64,000 nucleotides of DNA, taken from assembly GCA_030591585.1 (NCBI GenBank), contig JAUVAS010000001.1, forward strand, positions 1-64,000. Reading direction: 5' to 3'. How positions within the stretch are numbered: the stretch's first letter is position 1; each line of letters begins with the position of its first letter. Position numbers and translations under genes: made by a program. Source of the stretch: Flavobacterium sp. Its GTDB lineage: Bacteria; Bacteroidota; Bacteroidia; Flavobacteriales; Flavobacteriaceae. Shown piece by piece: positions 1 to 9,400 of this stretch. The notes under the pieces were generated by a model that was not told the DNA's origin, did not search any database, and worked only from the letters and a program-made list of their open reading frames with translations.

Positions 1-99
1 AGCATCGTAAACATTTACTATTCTCTTTTTTAGCTTCTTGTTCTTTTGGATTTCAATTAGGTATTGTACTTCTTTTGGGATTATTACTTCTTTTATCAC
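1..99 (-). CDS. partial gene off left edge, unknown
   Basis: A minus-strand frame of 33 codons starts at a GTG (97-99) and stays open to the left edge of the window. Its product begins with a KEVIIPKEV segment followed by a lysine-rich stretch. In-frame stops lie just upstream of the GTG, which sets the earliest possible start. The piece is too short to assign a family. It could equally be a chance open frame or the first part of an island gene. Confidence 0.25.
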   Translation of the reverse strand, partial: MIKEVIIPKEVQYLIEIQKNKKLKKRIVNVYDA

Positions 100-230
100 T
101 TATCATCTGTGGTAATTTTTTGTGTGAATAGTGATTTAATAAATCTTCTACACTTCTTATATATATTAACTGCGGTAGTCCCTTTGATGAAAAAGTGAAT
201 TATTTTAAAAATGAATTTTTTACATAAAAC

Positions 231-256
231 ACCACTCCTTGAGGTCGTGGTTTTTT
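231..256. terminator. terminator-like hairpin
   Basis: ACCAC (231-235) pairs with GTGGT (247-251), with an inner CCT/AGG pairing, followed by a run of T (251-256). No intact plus-strand gene precedes it in the window, so it may belong to a lost gene. Confidence 0.4.
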
Positions 257-569
257 AATGGAGGTTGGAGAGTTAATTATTCTAAACTAAAATTATTATT
301 AATATTATATCATTTCCTGTTCTGCACTTATCCGTTTGCACGCTATTATTGTTCTGAATAATTAGCATAATTTTTCAGCATTTATCGAATATTTCAACTC
401 TATAAAAAAAGGGGGGCTTTATCCCTTGAAATGGGTAGGGTTTTACAGAGGGCAACTGACAAACTCACAAAGCTTCAAAAAATAATCGATAAAGAATTTA
501 AAAAGAAGTATGGTGTAGCTCCAAAAGTAAGTAAGAAAATACTGTGTATCTGATATCAATAAGAATGCC

Positions 570-720
570 TGCTAACACCAAATAAAAGCCAAAACTACCG
601 TAAAATAAACCGTTACTGATTTTTATATAAGACTGTAAAAAAGCGCTCCTATAAAAAATAGCATTATCAAGAACAACATATTTCGTATTTAATTGATTTA
701 AAAAATCTATAACAAATTTT
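570..720 (-). pseudogene. IS630-like transposase relic
   Basis: On the minus strand this stretch reads without stops as a fragment containing VIDFLNQL followed by KYVVLDNAIFYRSAF. The 'VVLDNA..(H/Y)RS' pattern is the second catalytic-Asp region of IS630/Tc1-like DDE transposases. Nothing upstream or downstream restores a full transposase and I see no terminal inverted repeats, so this is a decayed remnant. The family call rests on a single motif. Confidence 0.4.
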
Positions 721-817
721 TTCCTATATTAGGAGTGTCTTATACTAACTCCCAAATTAAAAAAACTCCTCTTTTTTTTAAGTATTAAATATTTATTCTA
801 TTTAAATATTCCTTTCC

Positions 818-1011
818 ATGAAAGTGATTATTTATAATGGTTGTTTATTAGAATTTTATTGTTTACAAGAGATTGATGAATACGAGACAAAAGGTGGAAA
901 GATTATCGCAAATGCAAAAAAGGCATTGAAATTTTTTGGTATGGAGAAGATAATTTCGGATTTCTAGATGATGCTTTACCTATGCTTAATAGCTGTTGCG
1001 GTTTTCCGTAA
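818..1011 (+). pseudogene. frameshifted gene fragment
   Basis: An ATG at 818 opens a 49-codon frame ending at 967. From about 898 an overlapping frame reads on through IFWYGEDNFGFLDDALPM to a stop at 1009-1011. The two frames together look like one short protein broken by a frameshift. The YGEDNFGF segment faintly resembles the first catalytic region of IS630 transposases, but it lies on the opposite strand from the relic at 570-720. The product is unknown. Confidence 0.25.
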
Positions 1012-1083
1012 TGTTTTTTTTTAAAAATAAAATTTTTGATTCAGATAAAAAAACAACTATAATAACAATGGTTTTTCAAGTTT

Positions 1084-1139
1084 GTTCACTATATTTGAGT
1101 GTTCATTGTCACTGAACGCTTTAAAATAATGAACACTCA
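1084..1139 (+). promoter_or_regulatory. inverted-repeat operator of the defence operon
   Basis: A perfect 12-bp inverted repeat (TGAGTGTTCATT at 1096-1107, its complement at 1128-1139) ends 5 bp before the first ATG of the operon. The half-site GTTCA occurs at 1084 and 1101 and, inverted, at 1113 and 1130, giving four half-sites. AbiEi antitoxins are known to bind inverted repeats upstream of their own operon, and the first gene here is AbiEi-like. Autoregulation through this site is therefore likely but inferred. Confidence 0.6.
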
Positions 1140-1144
1140 GTCTT

Positions 1145-2146
1145 ATGTATCGTAACAATGATTTCATATATGAAGCTACTTCTAAGTTAGAACAGCTTAT
1201 TAATATACCTATAGAAATAGACAGTAGCAGGAAAAACTATGACGCTCTCTTGAGTATAAAAAATACACAATTTATCGTTGAAGCAAAGCCTTCTGTAAGA
1301 ACATCTAATCAAGGCCTTGTATTGTCTCAATTAGAAGAGATGAATCATAATAGTACTAGACCTATTATCTTAATTGCAGAGTACATTTCTAAAAGGGCTA
1401 CAGAAGAACTCAAAGAACGTGGTATAAACTATATAGATATCGCTGGTAACGCATATATTAAATGTAATGACCTTATCATTTATATTGAAGGCCAAAAGAA
1501 AGAGAAAAAAGAGAAAACAAACCAATCTCGTGCTTTTCAAGAAGCAGGATTAAAAATTATATTCCAACTATTATACAAGCCAGAACAATTACAAAATTCT
1601 TATAGAATAATAGCCGAGAAAGCGGATGTTTCTACTGGTTCTGTTAGTAATGTGATGACAGAATTAGAAGATCTAAACTATCTATTAAAGACTAATAATA
1701 AGCGTGTTCTTAAGAACACAAATGAGTTGCTAGAACGTTGGATAGTTGGATACAATGCAGTATTGAGGCCTCGAATAATGAGAAAAAAAATGCGCTTTCT
1801 AGATGAAAACATTAGATTTAAATGGCGAGATATAAACACTCATATAAGTAACGGCTTTATTCTTTGGGGTGGCGAACCTGGCGGTGCGTTGCTAACTGAA
1901 AATTTAAGGCCAGAAAAGTTCACTCTTTTTACTGACTTAGATTTATCTGAAGTAGCTAGATCTCTAAAGTTAGTCCCTAGTGACAATGGTGAAGTGGAAA
2001 TTTTACATAAATTCTGGAAAAACGATTTAGGTAATAATAAAATAGCGCCTGCACTTTTAATATATGCAGATCTAATTAATAGTGGTTTTGGTAGAAATAT
2101 AGAAACAGCGAAACAAATACTAGAGAATGAGCTTAGATATATCTAG
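1145..2146 (+). CDS. AbiEi-like winged-helix protein, first gene of defence operon
   Basis: This 333-aa protein resembles AbiEi-family antitoxins of type IV toxin-antitoxin systems. The N-terminal part (to about residue 120) has the fold pattern of a small alpha/beta domain. A winged helix-turn-helix lies at about 128-180 (RIIAEKADVSTGSVSNVM). The C-terminal domain contains WGGEPGGALLTENLRPEKFTL. It heads an eight-gene operon and overlaps the next gene, an AbiEii-like nucleotidyltransferase, by 20 nt, as in abiE pairs. A four-half-site palindrome just upstream fits autoregulation. In a MADS-type system it may take the place of the HTH protein MAD1. The family call is fairly good. Its role as antitoxin or operon regulator is inferred. 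Confidence 0.65.
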   Translation: MYRNNDFIYEATSKLEQLINIPIEIDSSRKNYDALLSIKNTQFIVEAKPSVRTSNQGLVLSQLEEMNHNSTRPIILIAEYISKRATEELKERGINYIDIAGNAYIKCNDLIIYIEGQKKEKKEKTNQSRAFQEAGLKIIFQLLYKPEQLQNSYRIIAEKADVSTGSVSNVMTELEDLNYLLKTNNKRVLKNTNELLERWIVGYNAVLRPRIMRKKMRFLDENIRFKWRDINTHISNGFILWGGEPGGALLTENLRPEKFTLFTDLDLSEVARSLKLVPSDNGEVEILHKFWKNDLGNNKIAPALLIYADLINSGFGRNIETAKQILENELRYI

Positions 2147-2969
2147 TGACAAATTCACACATCCATTACTGAAGCCTATTTTATTAGAGCTAACTGCTTA
2201 TTTCAAACAAGCTGGAATCTCATTCTTCGTTATAGGCGCTACTGCAAGAGATATTGTTATGGAGTTACATAATGAAAAGTCAGGTCGTTTAACACACGAT
2301 TTGGATATCGCAATAACAGTTAATGATTGGCAACAATGGGAAAAGGTCGCAGAGGAAATAGTAAGCCTTGAACACTTCACTAAAGATTCAGATCAAAAAC
2401 AACGATTTTTATATAAAGGGAAGTTCCAATTAGACATTGTGCCTTTTGGAGATATAATGAAGCAAGACAGTAAAATATTCTGGCCACCTGATGAGAATTT
2501 TGCTATGTCCGTATTAGGTTTTGATGCAGCAGAAGAGGCTTCACTTAAGGTGACAGTTGATCAAGAGATAGAAATACAGATAGCTTCTTTGAGTGGAATA
2601 TTTCTCTTGAAGATTACAGCTTGGAAGGATCGCCATCATAAAAGCAATAAAGATGCTGATGATATAGGTTTCATCCTAGAAAACTATTTATCAATTAATG
2701 AGGAGAGAGCAGCTGTAAATCATTACGATGATATCTACACTGAGGATTTCACAACTGTAAAGGGTGGAGCGACACTTCTGGGTATTGATGTTTTAGAAAT
2801 CTTAAAAGAATATCCTAATGATTTAAAAACGATTATACAAATATTGATAGACACCATAGGTGAAAAAGAACATAGTGTACTCATCAATCAAATTATAGAA
2901 ACACATAAAATGCTCTCTTATGAAGAAGTGTTAGAAAGCATACAAAATATAGTTAACCAACTAAATTAA
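2127..2969 (+). CDS. AbiEii-like nucleotidyltransferase
   Basis: This 280-aa protein has the nucleotidyltransferase signature GATARD at residues 37-42 and the metal-binding DLD at 58-60, followed by a KITAWKDRHHKSNKDADD segment typical of AbiEii/AbiGii-type toxins. AbiEii family members are toxins that transfer nucleotides, in known cases to tRNA. The gene starts inside the end of the AbiEi-like gene (20-nt overlap) and precedes the methylase by 15 nt, so it is translated as part of the defence operon. Whether it is a toxin held in check by its neighbour or an effector triggered on phage infection cannot be read from sequence. Confidence 0.7.
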   Translation: MSLDISSDKFTHPLLKPILLELTAYFKQAGISFFVIGATARDIVMELHNEKSGRLTHDLDIAITVNDWQQWEKVAEEIVSLEHFTKDSDQKQRFLYKGKFQLDIVPFGDIMKQDSKIFWPPDENFAMSVLGFDAAEEASLKVTVDQEIEIQIASLSGIFLLKITAWKDRHHKSNKDADDIGFILENYLSINEERAAVNHYDDIYTEDFTTVKGGATLLGIDVLEILKEYPNDLKTIIQILIDTIGEKEHSVLINQIIETHKMLSYEEVLESIQNIVNQLN

Positions 2970-2984
2970 AGATACCATTTAAAA

Positions 2985-5003
2985 ATGTCTACAACTATAA
3001 AAAGTAAAGAAGAAATAGTATTAGAAGATAACGAGCTCGTATGTATTCTCTCTGGAGAAGTCAAGAAAATCAAAGCTCAGGAATCTAATCTACAGTCCGT
3101 AATATTAATGCTTAATGAAGAGTACGGTTTCGATCTGGATGATATGGAGCGTGATTTCACAGTTGAATTTGAAGATCCTGAAACTGGACGAACCAAAAAA
3201 CAAAAAGTAAGTCTAGTCATATTTGAGAAAGGGAAACCTAACGAGCAAGATTTTATTATTAGAATAGCTATTGTTCAAGATGATAAAGTAAAAGAGAATG
3301 ATAAGAAAAAAGGTTTAACAGCAACTCTAGAGAATGCTATGGGAGCAGTAGAAAGTTGTGAATTTGGTCTATGGGCAAATGGATCTAGTTATAACTTCTT
3401 GCAAAAGGAAGACGACGATATTGGCTTTGATTATGAATTTACAGACCTATCAGACTTTCCTGGAGAAGGAGAAACGTTAGAAGACTTAGAACGAGCAGAC
3501 CGCTCTCATACACGTACTCCAGCAAATGACTCCTTAATAAAGGTGTTTAAGCGCTCGCACGATTATATATATGGTAATGAAGGACGAAAGAAAGATGCAT
3601 TCTGGCAATTACTAAACTTAATATTCTGTAAGCTCTATGACGAGAAACGTCGTTTTATGGAGCTGCCTAATGGCGAAAGTTATCGTCGCAAATTTTGGGT
3701 AGGTGTTAAAGAGCAAAACTCAGAAGAAGGACGAAAAGCGGTTGCGAAAAGAATAAAAGGGCTTTTTGAAGAGTTAAAAAATGCAGATATTTTTTCTGAA
3801 GTATTCCAAGGAAACGAAAGCATTGATTTAACAGATAAAGGGCTTGCCTTTATAGCTGGAGAATTAGCAAAGTATTCTTTCTTAGATGCTTCTGTAGACG
3901 TTAAAGGCCTTGCTTATGAAACCATTGTAAGTAACACCTTAAAACAAGAAGCTGGCCAATTCTTCACACCTCGTAACATTGTAAAATGTATGGTAGAAAT
4001 GTTAGACCCTAAAGAACATCATCGAGTGTTAGATCCAGCTTGTGGATCTGGTGGTTTCTTAGTTATGGTACTCGACCACGTGCGTCAACAAATTACTAAA
4101 GAAATGTTTCCTGATTTAGAAGGTCCTTTCCTAAAAGAAAAATATAACTCTGCTGAAGTAAATGAACGTGTGCGTATCTATGCAGAACGCAGCATATTTG
4201 GTTTTGATTTTGATCCTGACCTCAAAAAAGCAGCTCGTATGAATATGGTAATGGGCGGTGATGGACACGCTAATATTTTTCACGTTAACTCATTGGCCTA
4301 TCCACTATGGGAGCATCCAGCAGAGATTGAGAAAATTAACAATGCCATTGACAAAAGTTTACGCGAAATGCAAGATATTGACAATGCCTACGGTACCGAT
4401 GCTCGCGGAAAATTTGATATGATTTTTACCAACCCGCCTTTTGGTGCTAAAGTAAAAGTAGAAAATGACATAGCTTCTCGATACTATTTAAGTAAATTCA
4501 GTACCGCGCCAGAAGTACTGTTCATTGAGGCTTGTTACGATTTTCTGAAAGATGGTGGTAAAATGGCTGTGGTTTTACCAGATGGTATTTTAGGAAACCC
4601 AAATATGCTTATGGCTAGGGAATGGATACTTGAAAGATTCAAAATACTTGCATCCATAGATATGGCTATAGAGGCATTCCTACCACAAGTTGGAGTGCAA
4701 ACTTCCTTACTATTTCTTCAAAAGAAAACCGAGCTTGAGAGACAATTAGCTCAACAAAAAAATGAAGACTACAATGTTTTTATGGCTATTGCAGAAAAAT
4801 TAGGTAAAGATCGAAGAGGTGTCCCAATATATAAAAGAGATGAATACGGTGCTGAACTTCTGTTTAATAAAGAAACAAAATACTTAACTAGAAAAAAGAA
4901 CGGACAAAATAATCTCAAAATGAGATTAGAAAAAACAAAGCAATTGGACGATGACCTTCCTCTAATAAAAGAACAATACAGGAATTTCTTAAAGTCAAAC
5001 TAA
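2985..5003 (+). CDS. type I-like N6-adenine DNA methylase (MAD2-like)
   Basis: This 672-aa HsdM-like methylase should transfer a methyl group from S-adenosylmethionine to adenine N6. The AdoMet motif DPACGSGGF is at residues 350-358 and the catalytic NPPF at 483-486. The core is preceded by about 340 extra residues. Residues 50-130 resemble a type I HsdR N-terminal nuclease domain, but the expected Asp is Ser76 and the E-x-K site reads RIA at 93-95, so that domain looks catalytically dead. The specificity subunit follows after 2 nt and no restriction subunit is present. In MADS the methylase marks self DNA; I take this gene as the MAD2 counterpart. Confidence 0.85.
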   Translation: MSTTIKSKEEIVLEDNELVCILSGEVKKIKAQESNLQSVILMLNEEYGFDLDDMERDFTVEFEDPETGRTKKQKVSLVIFEKGKPNEQDFIIRIAIVQDDKVKENDKKKGLTATLENAMGAVESCEFGLWANGSSYNFLQKEDDDIGFDYEFTDLSDFPGEGETLEDLERADRSHTRTPANDSLIKVFKRSHDYIYGNEGRKKDAFWQLLNLIFCKLYDEKRRFMELPNGESYRRKFWVGVKEQNSEEGRKAVAKRIKGLFEELKNADIFSEVFQGNESIDLTDKGLAFIAGELAKYSFLDASVDVKGLAYETIVSNTLKQEAGQFFTPRNIVKCMVEMLDPKEHHRVLDPACGSGGFLVMVLDHVRQQITKEMFPDLEGPFLKEKYNSAEVNERVRIYAERSIFGFDFDPDLKKAARMNMVMGGDGHANIFHVNSLAYPLWEHPAEIEKINNAIDKSLREMQDIDNAYGTDARGKFDMIFTNPPFGAKVKVENDIASRYYLSKFSTAPEVLFIEACYDFLKDGGKMAVVLPDGILGNPNMLMAREWILERFKILASIDMAIEAFLPQVGVQTSLLFLQKKTELERQLAQQKNEDYNVFMAIAEKLGKDRRGVPIYKRDEYGAELLFNKETKYLTRKKNGQNNLKMRLEKTKQLDDDLPLIKEQYRNFLKSN

Positions 5004-5005
5004 TT

Positions 5006-6418
5006 ATGAAATTTATTAAAGGTAATACTGCTTGGTTTAAGGCTGGAGAAAGACGTCTAGATTCATCTTTTCACCTAAGTCAAGGCAGAGTGACAAGGTC
5101 TGTTTTAGAAGCAAGTTCAATTCTAAAAAGACCGTTAAGAGAACTAACATCGAAAGTTTTTTATGGCGGTAGATCAAAAAGAGTATACGTTTCAAGCGAG
5201 AAATTCGGAGTCCCGTTTATGGGAAGCTCCGATATGCTAAGATCCAATTTTAATTCACTTAAATATATATCTAGAAAACAAACAAAAAACTTAGATGGTT
5301 TTTTGTTAAAAAAAGAATGGACATTAGTTTCAAGATCAGGTACTATTGGGAACACTTCTTTTACAAATGATGATTTTGAAAATAAAGCAGCAAGTGAGCA
5401 TATGATAAGAATTGTTTCGAATGATGAAATAAAGTCTGGCTATCTATATTCATTTCTTTCATCTAAATATGGTTATTCCTTAATGACTCAAGGAACTTTT
5501 GGTGCGGTAATTCAACATATTGAGCCCAATTATCTATTAGATCTTCCGATTCCAATTTTATCAAAAGCAAAGGAAGAAAAGATTCACCAAATTATAATTG
5601 ATTCATCTAAGCTTCGAGTTGAAGCCAATAAAATTTTAATTCAAGCTCAAAGTGTTATTAAAGAAGAAATTGATTTAAAAGACTTAGAAACAGAACAATA
5701 TGACTATTTCGGATCTTATAGTGAAAACCGAAAAACTTCAATTTTCTCAAAAAACATAAGAGAAATAGATTCTTTGACTATAAATGCTTTTAATCATTCT
5801 TCAAGAACGAAAAAAATAAAAAAGAGTATTGAGAAATTAAGTTCTTTACCTCTTGAAGAGTGTTTGAATAATAGGAGGTTTTTCTCTACTGGATCTTTCA
5901 GAAGATTGGAAATTGACTCTCCAATGTCCATTAAATTGATAAATCAGTCTGATATATATCATTTCAAGAAGAAAGGTAAGATGTTAGCAAGAAAATTTGT
6001 CAATACAAGTAGACTTGTAGAGTACGGTGAGGTGTTAATAGCTGGTGTAGGTACATTAGGTGAAAATGAAACTTTTTGTAGAGCTTTTTTCGCTAATGAA
6101 GAATTAAATGGACAATTGATTTCTGGAGAATTCATTCGAATGAAAACAAACAATATAGTTCCTTCAGGTTATCTTTTTAGTTGGCTATCTTCTGATTATG
6201 GTTTTAGGTTAATTCGCTCTACGCAAACAGGAACTAAATTATGTAGACCTATTCAAGAATTATTGAAGGATATACCTGTTCCAATATTAGAAAAATCAAT
6301 TATGAAAAAAATTGATAGTAAAGTAAAAGAAGCTCATACTATGATATATCAAGCTTTACAAAAAGAAAACGAAGCAATCGCTTTAGTTGAAAAAGAAATA
6401 GAAGAATGGGAAAAATAA
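5006..6418 (+). CDS. type I specificity subunit HsdS-like (MAD5-like)
   Basis: This 470-aa protein has the two-repeat layout of type I S subunits: a target recognition domain at about 1-190, a helical conserved region near 190-235, a second recognition domain at about 245-440 and a C-terminal helix. Motifs such as PFMGSSDML and the repeated 'LPIPILSKAKEEKI' / 'IPVPILEKSIMKKI' ends of each half support this. It would pair with the upstream methylase to choose the methylated sequence. The start follows the methylase stop by 2 nt, and its end overlaps the kinase gene by 13 nt. The A-rich recognition domains look compositionally different from the neighbours, as is common for exchangeable S subunits. 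Confidence 0.85.
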   Translation: MKFIKGNTAWFKAGERRLDSSFHLSQGRVTRSVLEASSILKRPLRELTSKVFYGGRSKRVYVSSEKFGVPFMGSSDMLRSNFNSLKYISRKQTKNLDGFLLKKEWTLVSRSGTIGNTSFTNDDFENKAASEHMIRIVSNDEIKSGYLYSFLSSKYGYSLMTQGTFGAVIQHIEPNYLLDLPIPILSKAKEEKIHQIIIDSSKLRVEANKILIQAQSVIKEEIDLKDLETEQYDYFGSYSENRKTSIFSKNIREIDSLTINAFNHSSRTKKIKKSIEKLSSLPLEECLNNRRFFSTGSFRRLEIDSPMSIKLINQSDIYHFKKKGKMLARKFVNTSRLVEYGEVLIAGVGTLGENETFCRAFFANEELNGQLISGEFIRMKTNNIVPSGYLFSWLSSDYGFRLIRSTQTGTKLCRPIQELLKDIPVPILEKSIMKKIDSKVKEAHTMIYQALQKENEAIALVEKEIEEWEK

Positions 6419-9400
6419 TAAAACCACCATATTTTGATTCAGTTGTAAATGCTGGAGAAAAGCGTTTGCTTGATTTCTTACAAGTCAAGCTTCCAGATAA
6501 TTACTATTTAATCCCTAATGTTGAGATAGCATCTACTAATCCACGTAACAATCGTACACAGTTTTGGGAATATGATTTAGTCGTAGTAGCACCACACGCC
6601 ATTTATAACATAGAGAATAAAGACTGGAAAGGACGTATAGAAGGCGCAGATGATTACTGGTATATCAATGATAGGCAGAAACCTAATCCATTAAAAACCA
6701 ATAGACAGAAAACTGCCATTCTAGCTTCAAAATTAAAAGAAGCAAATCGAAACTATGGAAAAGCGTGGATAGATAATATGGTCACCTTATCATATCCCAA
6801 TTCCTTTCAACCAATTATGTGGGAGAAAGCAGCAGATATGACATTTACATTATCTAACAAATTAGTTAATCATATAATCGACCCAAAACAAGTTGGCAAA
6901 TGGGAAGATGCCATTGTAGATATTCAAAACGATATTGTTCAATTCCTTATAGGAGAACAGAACAAAAAATCTCCAGATCAGAAAAAAGAAGTACAAGACT
7001 ACGAAATTGTTGAGATATTAAAACAAGAATCAGACAATTATGTAGAGTATTTAGTTAAGCCTAAAAATGTTACATCCAACATACGCAAGCGTGTTAAAGA
7101 ATATGCTTTACAAGTAGTTGGTCTATCTCCAGAAGAGTTACGAGCTCGTGAAGAAAGTATAAAGAACCAATTTAATGCACTTCAAAAGATAAGGTCTAAC
7201 CCATTTATCCTCCCTGTAGAATTTAAAGTAGATGAAGAAAATCATCTGTTCTATGAGATTACAGATTTGATGGAAGAAGATTCATTGAGATCTGCAGCGA
7301 GAAATAAAACCTTCACATTTGATGAAAAAATAAATATTCTCAAAAATATAATGAGCGCTTTAAAAGCAGCTCATGAAGAGAACATATTTCATAGAGATAT
7401 TAATCCAGAGAATATCTTTTTAAATAATGGGTATGCCTATCTAGGTAATTTTGGAAAGTCATACTTCACAGACCACAATGATAATGGCTATACTGTAATG
7501 CCTACTATTAGTGAATCTAATGCTTCTGCTTATCACCCATTAGAGTTAATTGCTAAAGATGCCTCTAGAGCTTCAGATATCTATTCTTTGGGTGTTTTAA
7601 TCTCTTGGTTTTTTACTGGCAAAGAGCCTATAAAAAGTCCTTTTGAATTAGATAAATTAGGAGGTAAATTACCTAAAGATAGATTGCCATCTGCGGAGAA
7701 TAGTTCTCTACCTAAATGGCTTGATGAAATTTGCCTTAAAACGATACTTACAGATAGCGATAAACGTATTGATAGTCTAGAAGAACTTGAAGCGTTTATC
7801 AATGATGCTCTAAAAATAGAGTTGTCTAGTAAAGAACAAACTAAAAGTACAACTTCTAGTACTTCTCTAGCAACAGACACCTATGAAGTAAAAGAAGGAG
7901 ATAAAGTTGGAGATTATATTATTCACAAAATTTTAGGTCGTGGCGGTTATTCTAGAGTTTTTAAAGCAAAACACGATTTACAAGGACGTGATTACGCATT
8001 AAAACTCTTTCACGAAAGTGTAAATATTAATTCTGTTTTAGATGAATACAATGCATTAATTGAGCTTGACCACCCTAACATTGTTAAGTTTAGTTGGAAT
8101 GGGACTACACCACAAAATCAGTTTTATACAACTACAGAATTTTTAGATGGAGATAATCTAAGCACTTATATAAAAACAGATGCAAACTTATCTATTGCAA
8201 CCGTATATCGCTTGGCAACAGAAATGTTATCTGCATTAGAATATCTTCAATCACGAGAAAAGCCAATATTACATAGAGATGTAAAACCTCAAAACATTAT
8301 TTGGGATAACAAAGGGCGCTTTGTACTCATTGATTTTAATGTTGCTTCACTCAAGGAAAATGATAGATCCTATGTTGGGACTAATCCATATTTAGCGCCA
8401 GATTTATTAGATGGACACAAGATTAATTGGAATTTCTCTGCTGATACCTTTGCCCTAGGAGTTACATTATATGAATTGGTCACCAAAAATTACCCTTGGC
8501 CTCAATTCAGAATTCCAAGCATCAGTAAAACTCCTACCAACCCAAGGGAGCTTAATTCAAGGATATCTGATGACTTTTCTAATTTTTTATTAAAGGCTAT
8601 CGGAACCAGTGCTGACTCTCGTTTTCCTTCGGCTAAAGAAATGTTAGAAAGCCTAGAAAAAATAGGTGAAGACAATCTGCTTGCTGAAAATAAAACCAGC
8701 GACGTAGGTGTACAAGAGGGTAAGTTATATAGAACGGAAGTATTTATTCGACAAGGGAGCACAAGTATTAAGATGTTGAATGAGATGTCAAATTACGGAG
8801 AGTTAAGAAAGACAATACATACTTCATTAGCCAAATTTAAAAGTAAAATTGAAAGATATAAGACTTCTATTTCATTAAAGGACAAATTGAAAGTGGTCAT
8901 AAAGATTGACAATGAAATATTAATTAATGAAACGTTTTGGCAAGGCGGTGCTCGTAATTTCAACGATGGTAATATTCAAAAAGTTTACAATGCTTTAAAA
9001 GAGTCTTTTGATGAAAACACTAATAGATTAAAGGAACATAAAATAGATACAGAAGGGATTGACATTGTAGATTATATCAATTCGTTATATAGTCAATCCA
9101 AATCAGGTAACTGGGGAACACGTGTCAATGATCGTGGATCTAGTTATGACCAACTTACATATTCGCCATCAAAACTGGATAGAAAATTAATTCCAGATAT
9201 TCTTGACGCAAGGTTTAAGCTCATCATCATTACTGGGAATGCAGGTGATGGGAAAACAGCTTTTATTAGAAAAATAGAAGATGATCCTAGTGTTAAAAAC
9301 TTGAAACGTTTTGGACACAAAAATGGAGCTGAATTTGATGTAAACGGTACGCCGTATGAAAGTAATTATGACGGCTCTCAAGATGAAGATGGAAAAATTA

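Larger units (their letters stand above)
100..817. other. degenerate non-coding flank of the island
   Basis: I see no intact gene of normal size in this AT-rich stretch. It holds a terminator-like hairpin at 231-256, a 40-codon lysine-rich plus-strand frame at 431-553 that I do not recognise, and a minus-strand transposase relic at 570-720. The rest has frequent stops in all frames. The pattern fits decayed mobile DNA at the edge of an accessory region. Confidence 0.5.

Noticed and set aside
2985-6418. Ordinary type I restriction-modification system
   Set aside because: There is no HsdR translocase/nuclease gene; the methylase and S subunit are followed instead by the kinase and giant ATPase genes.
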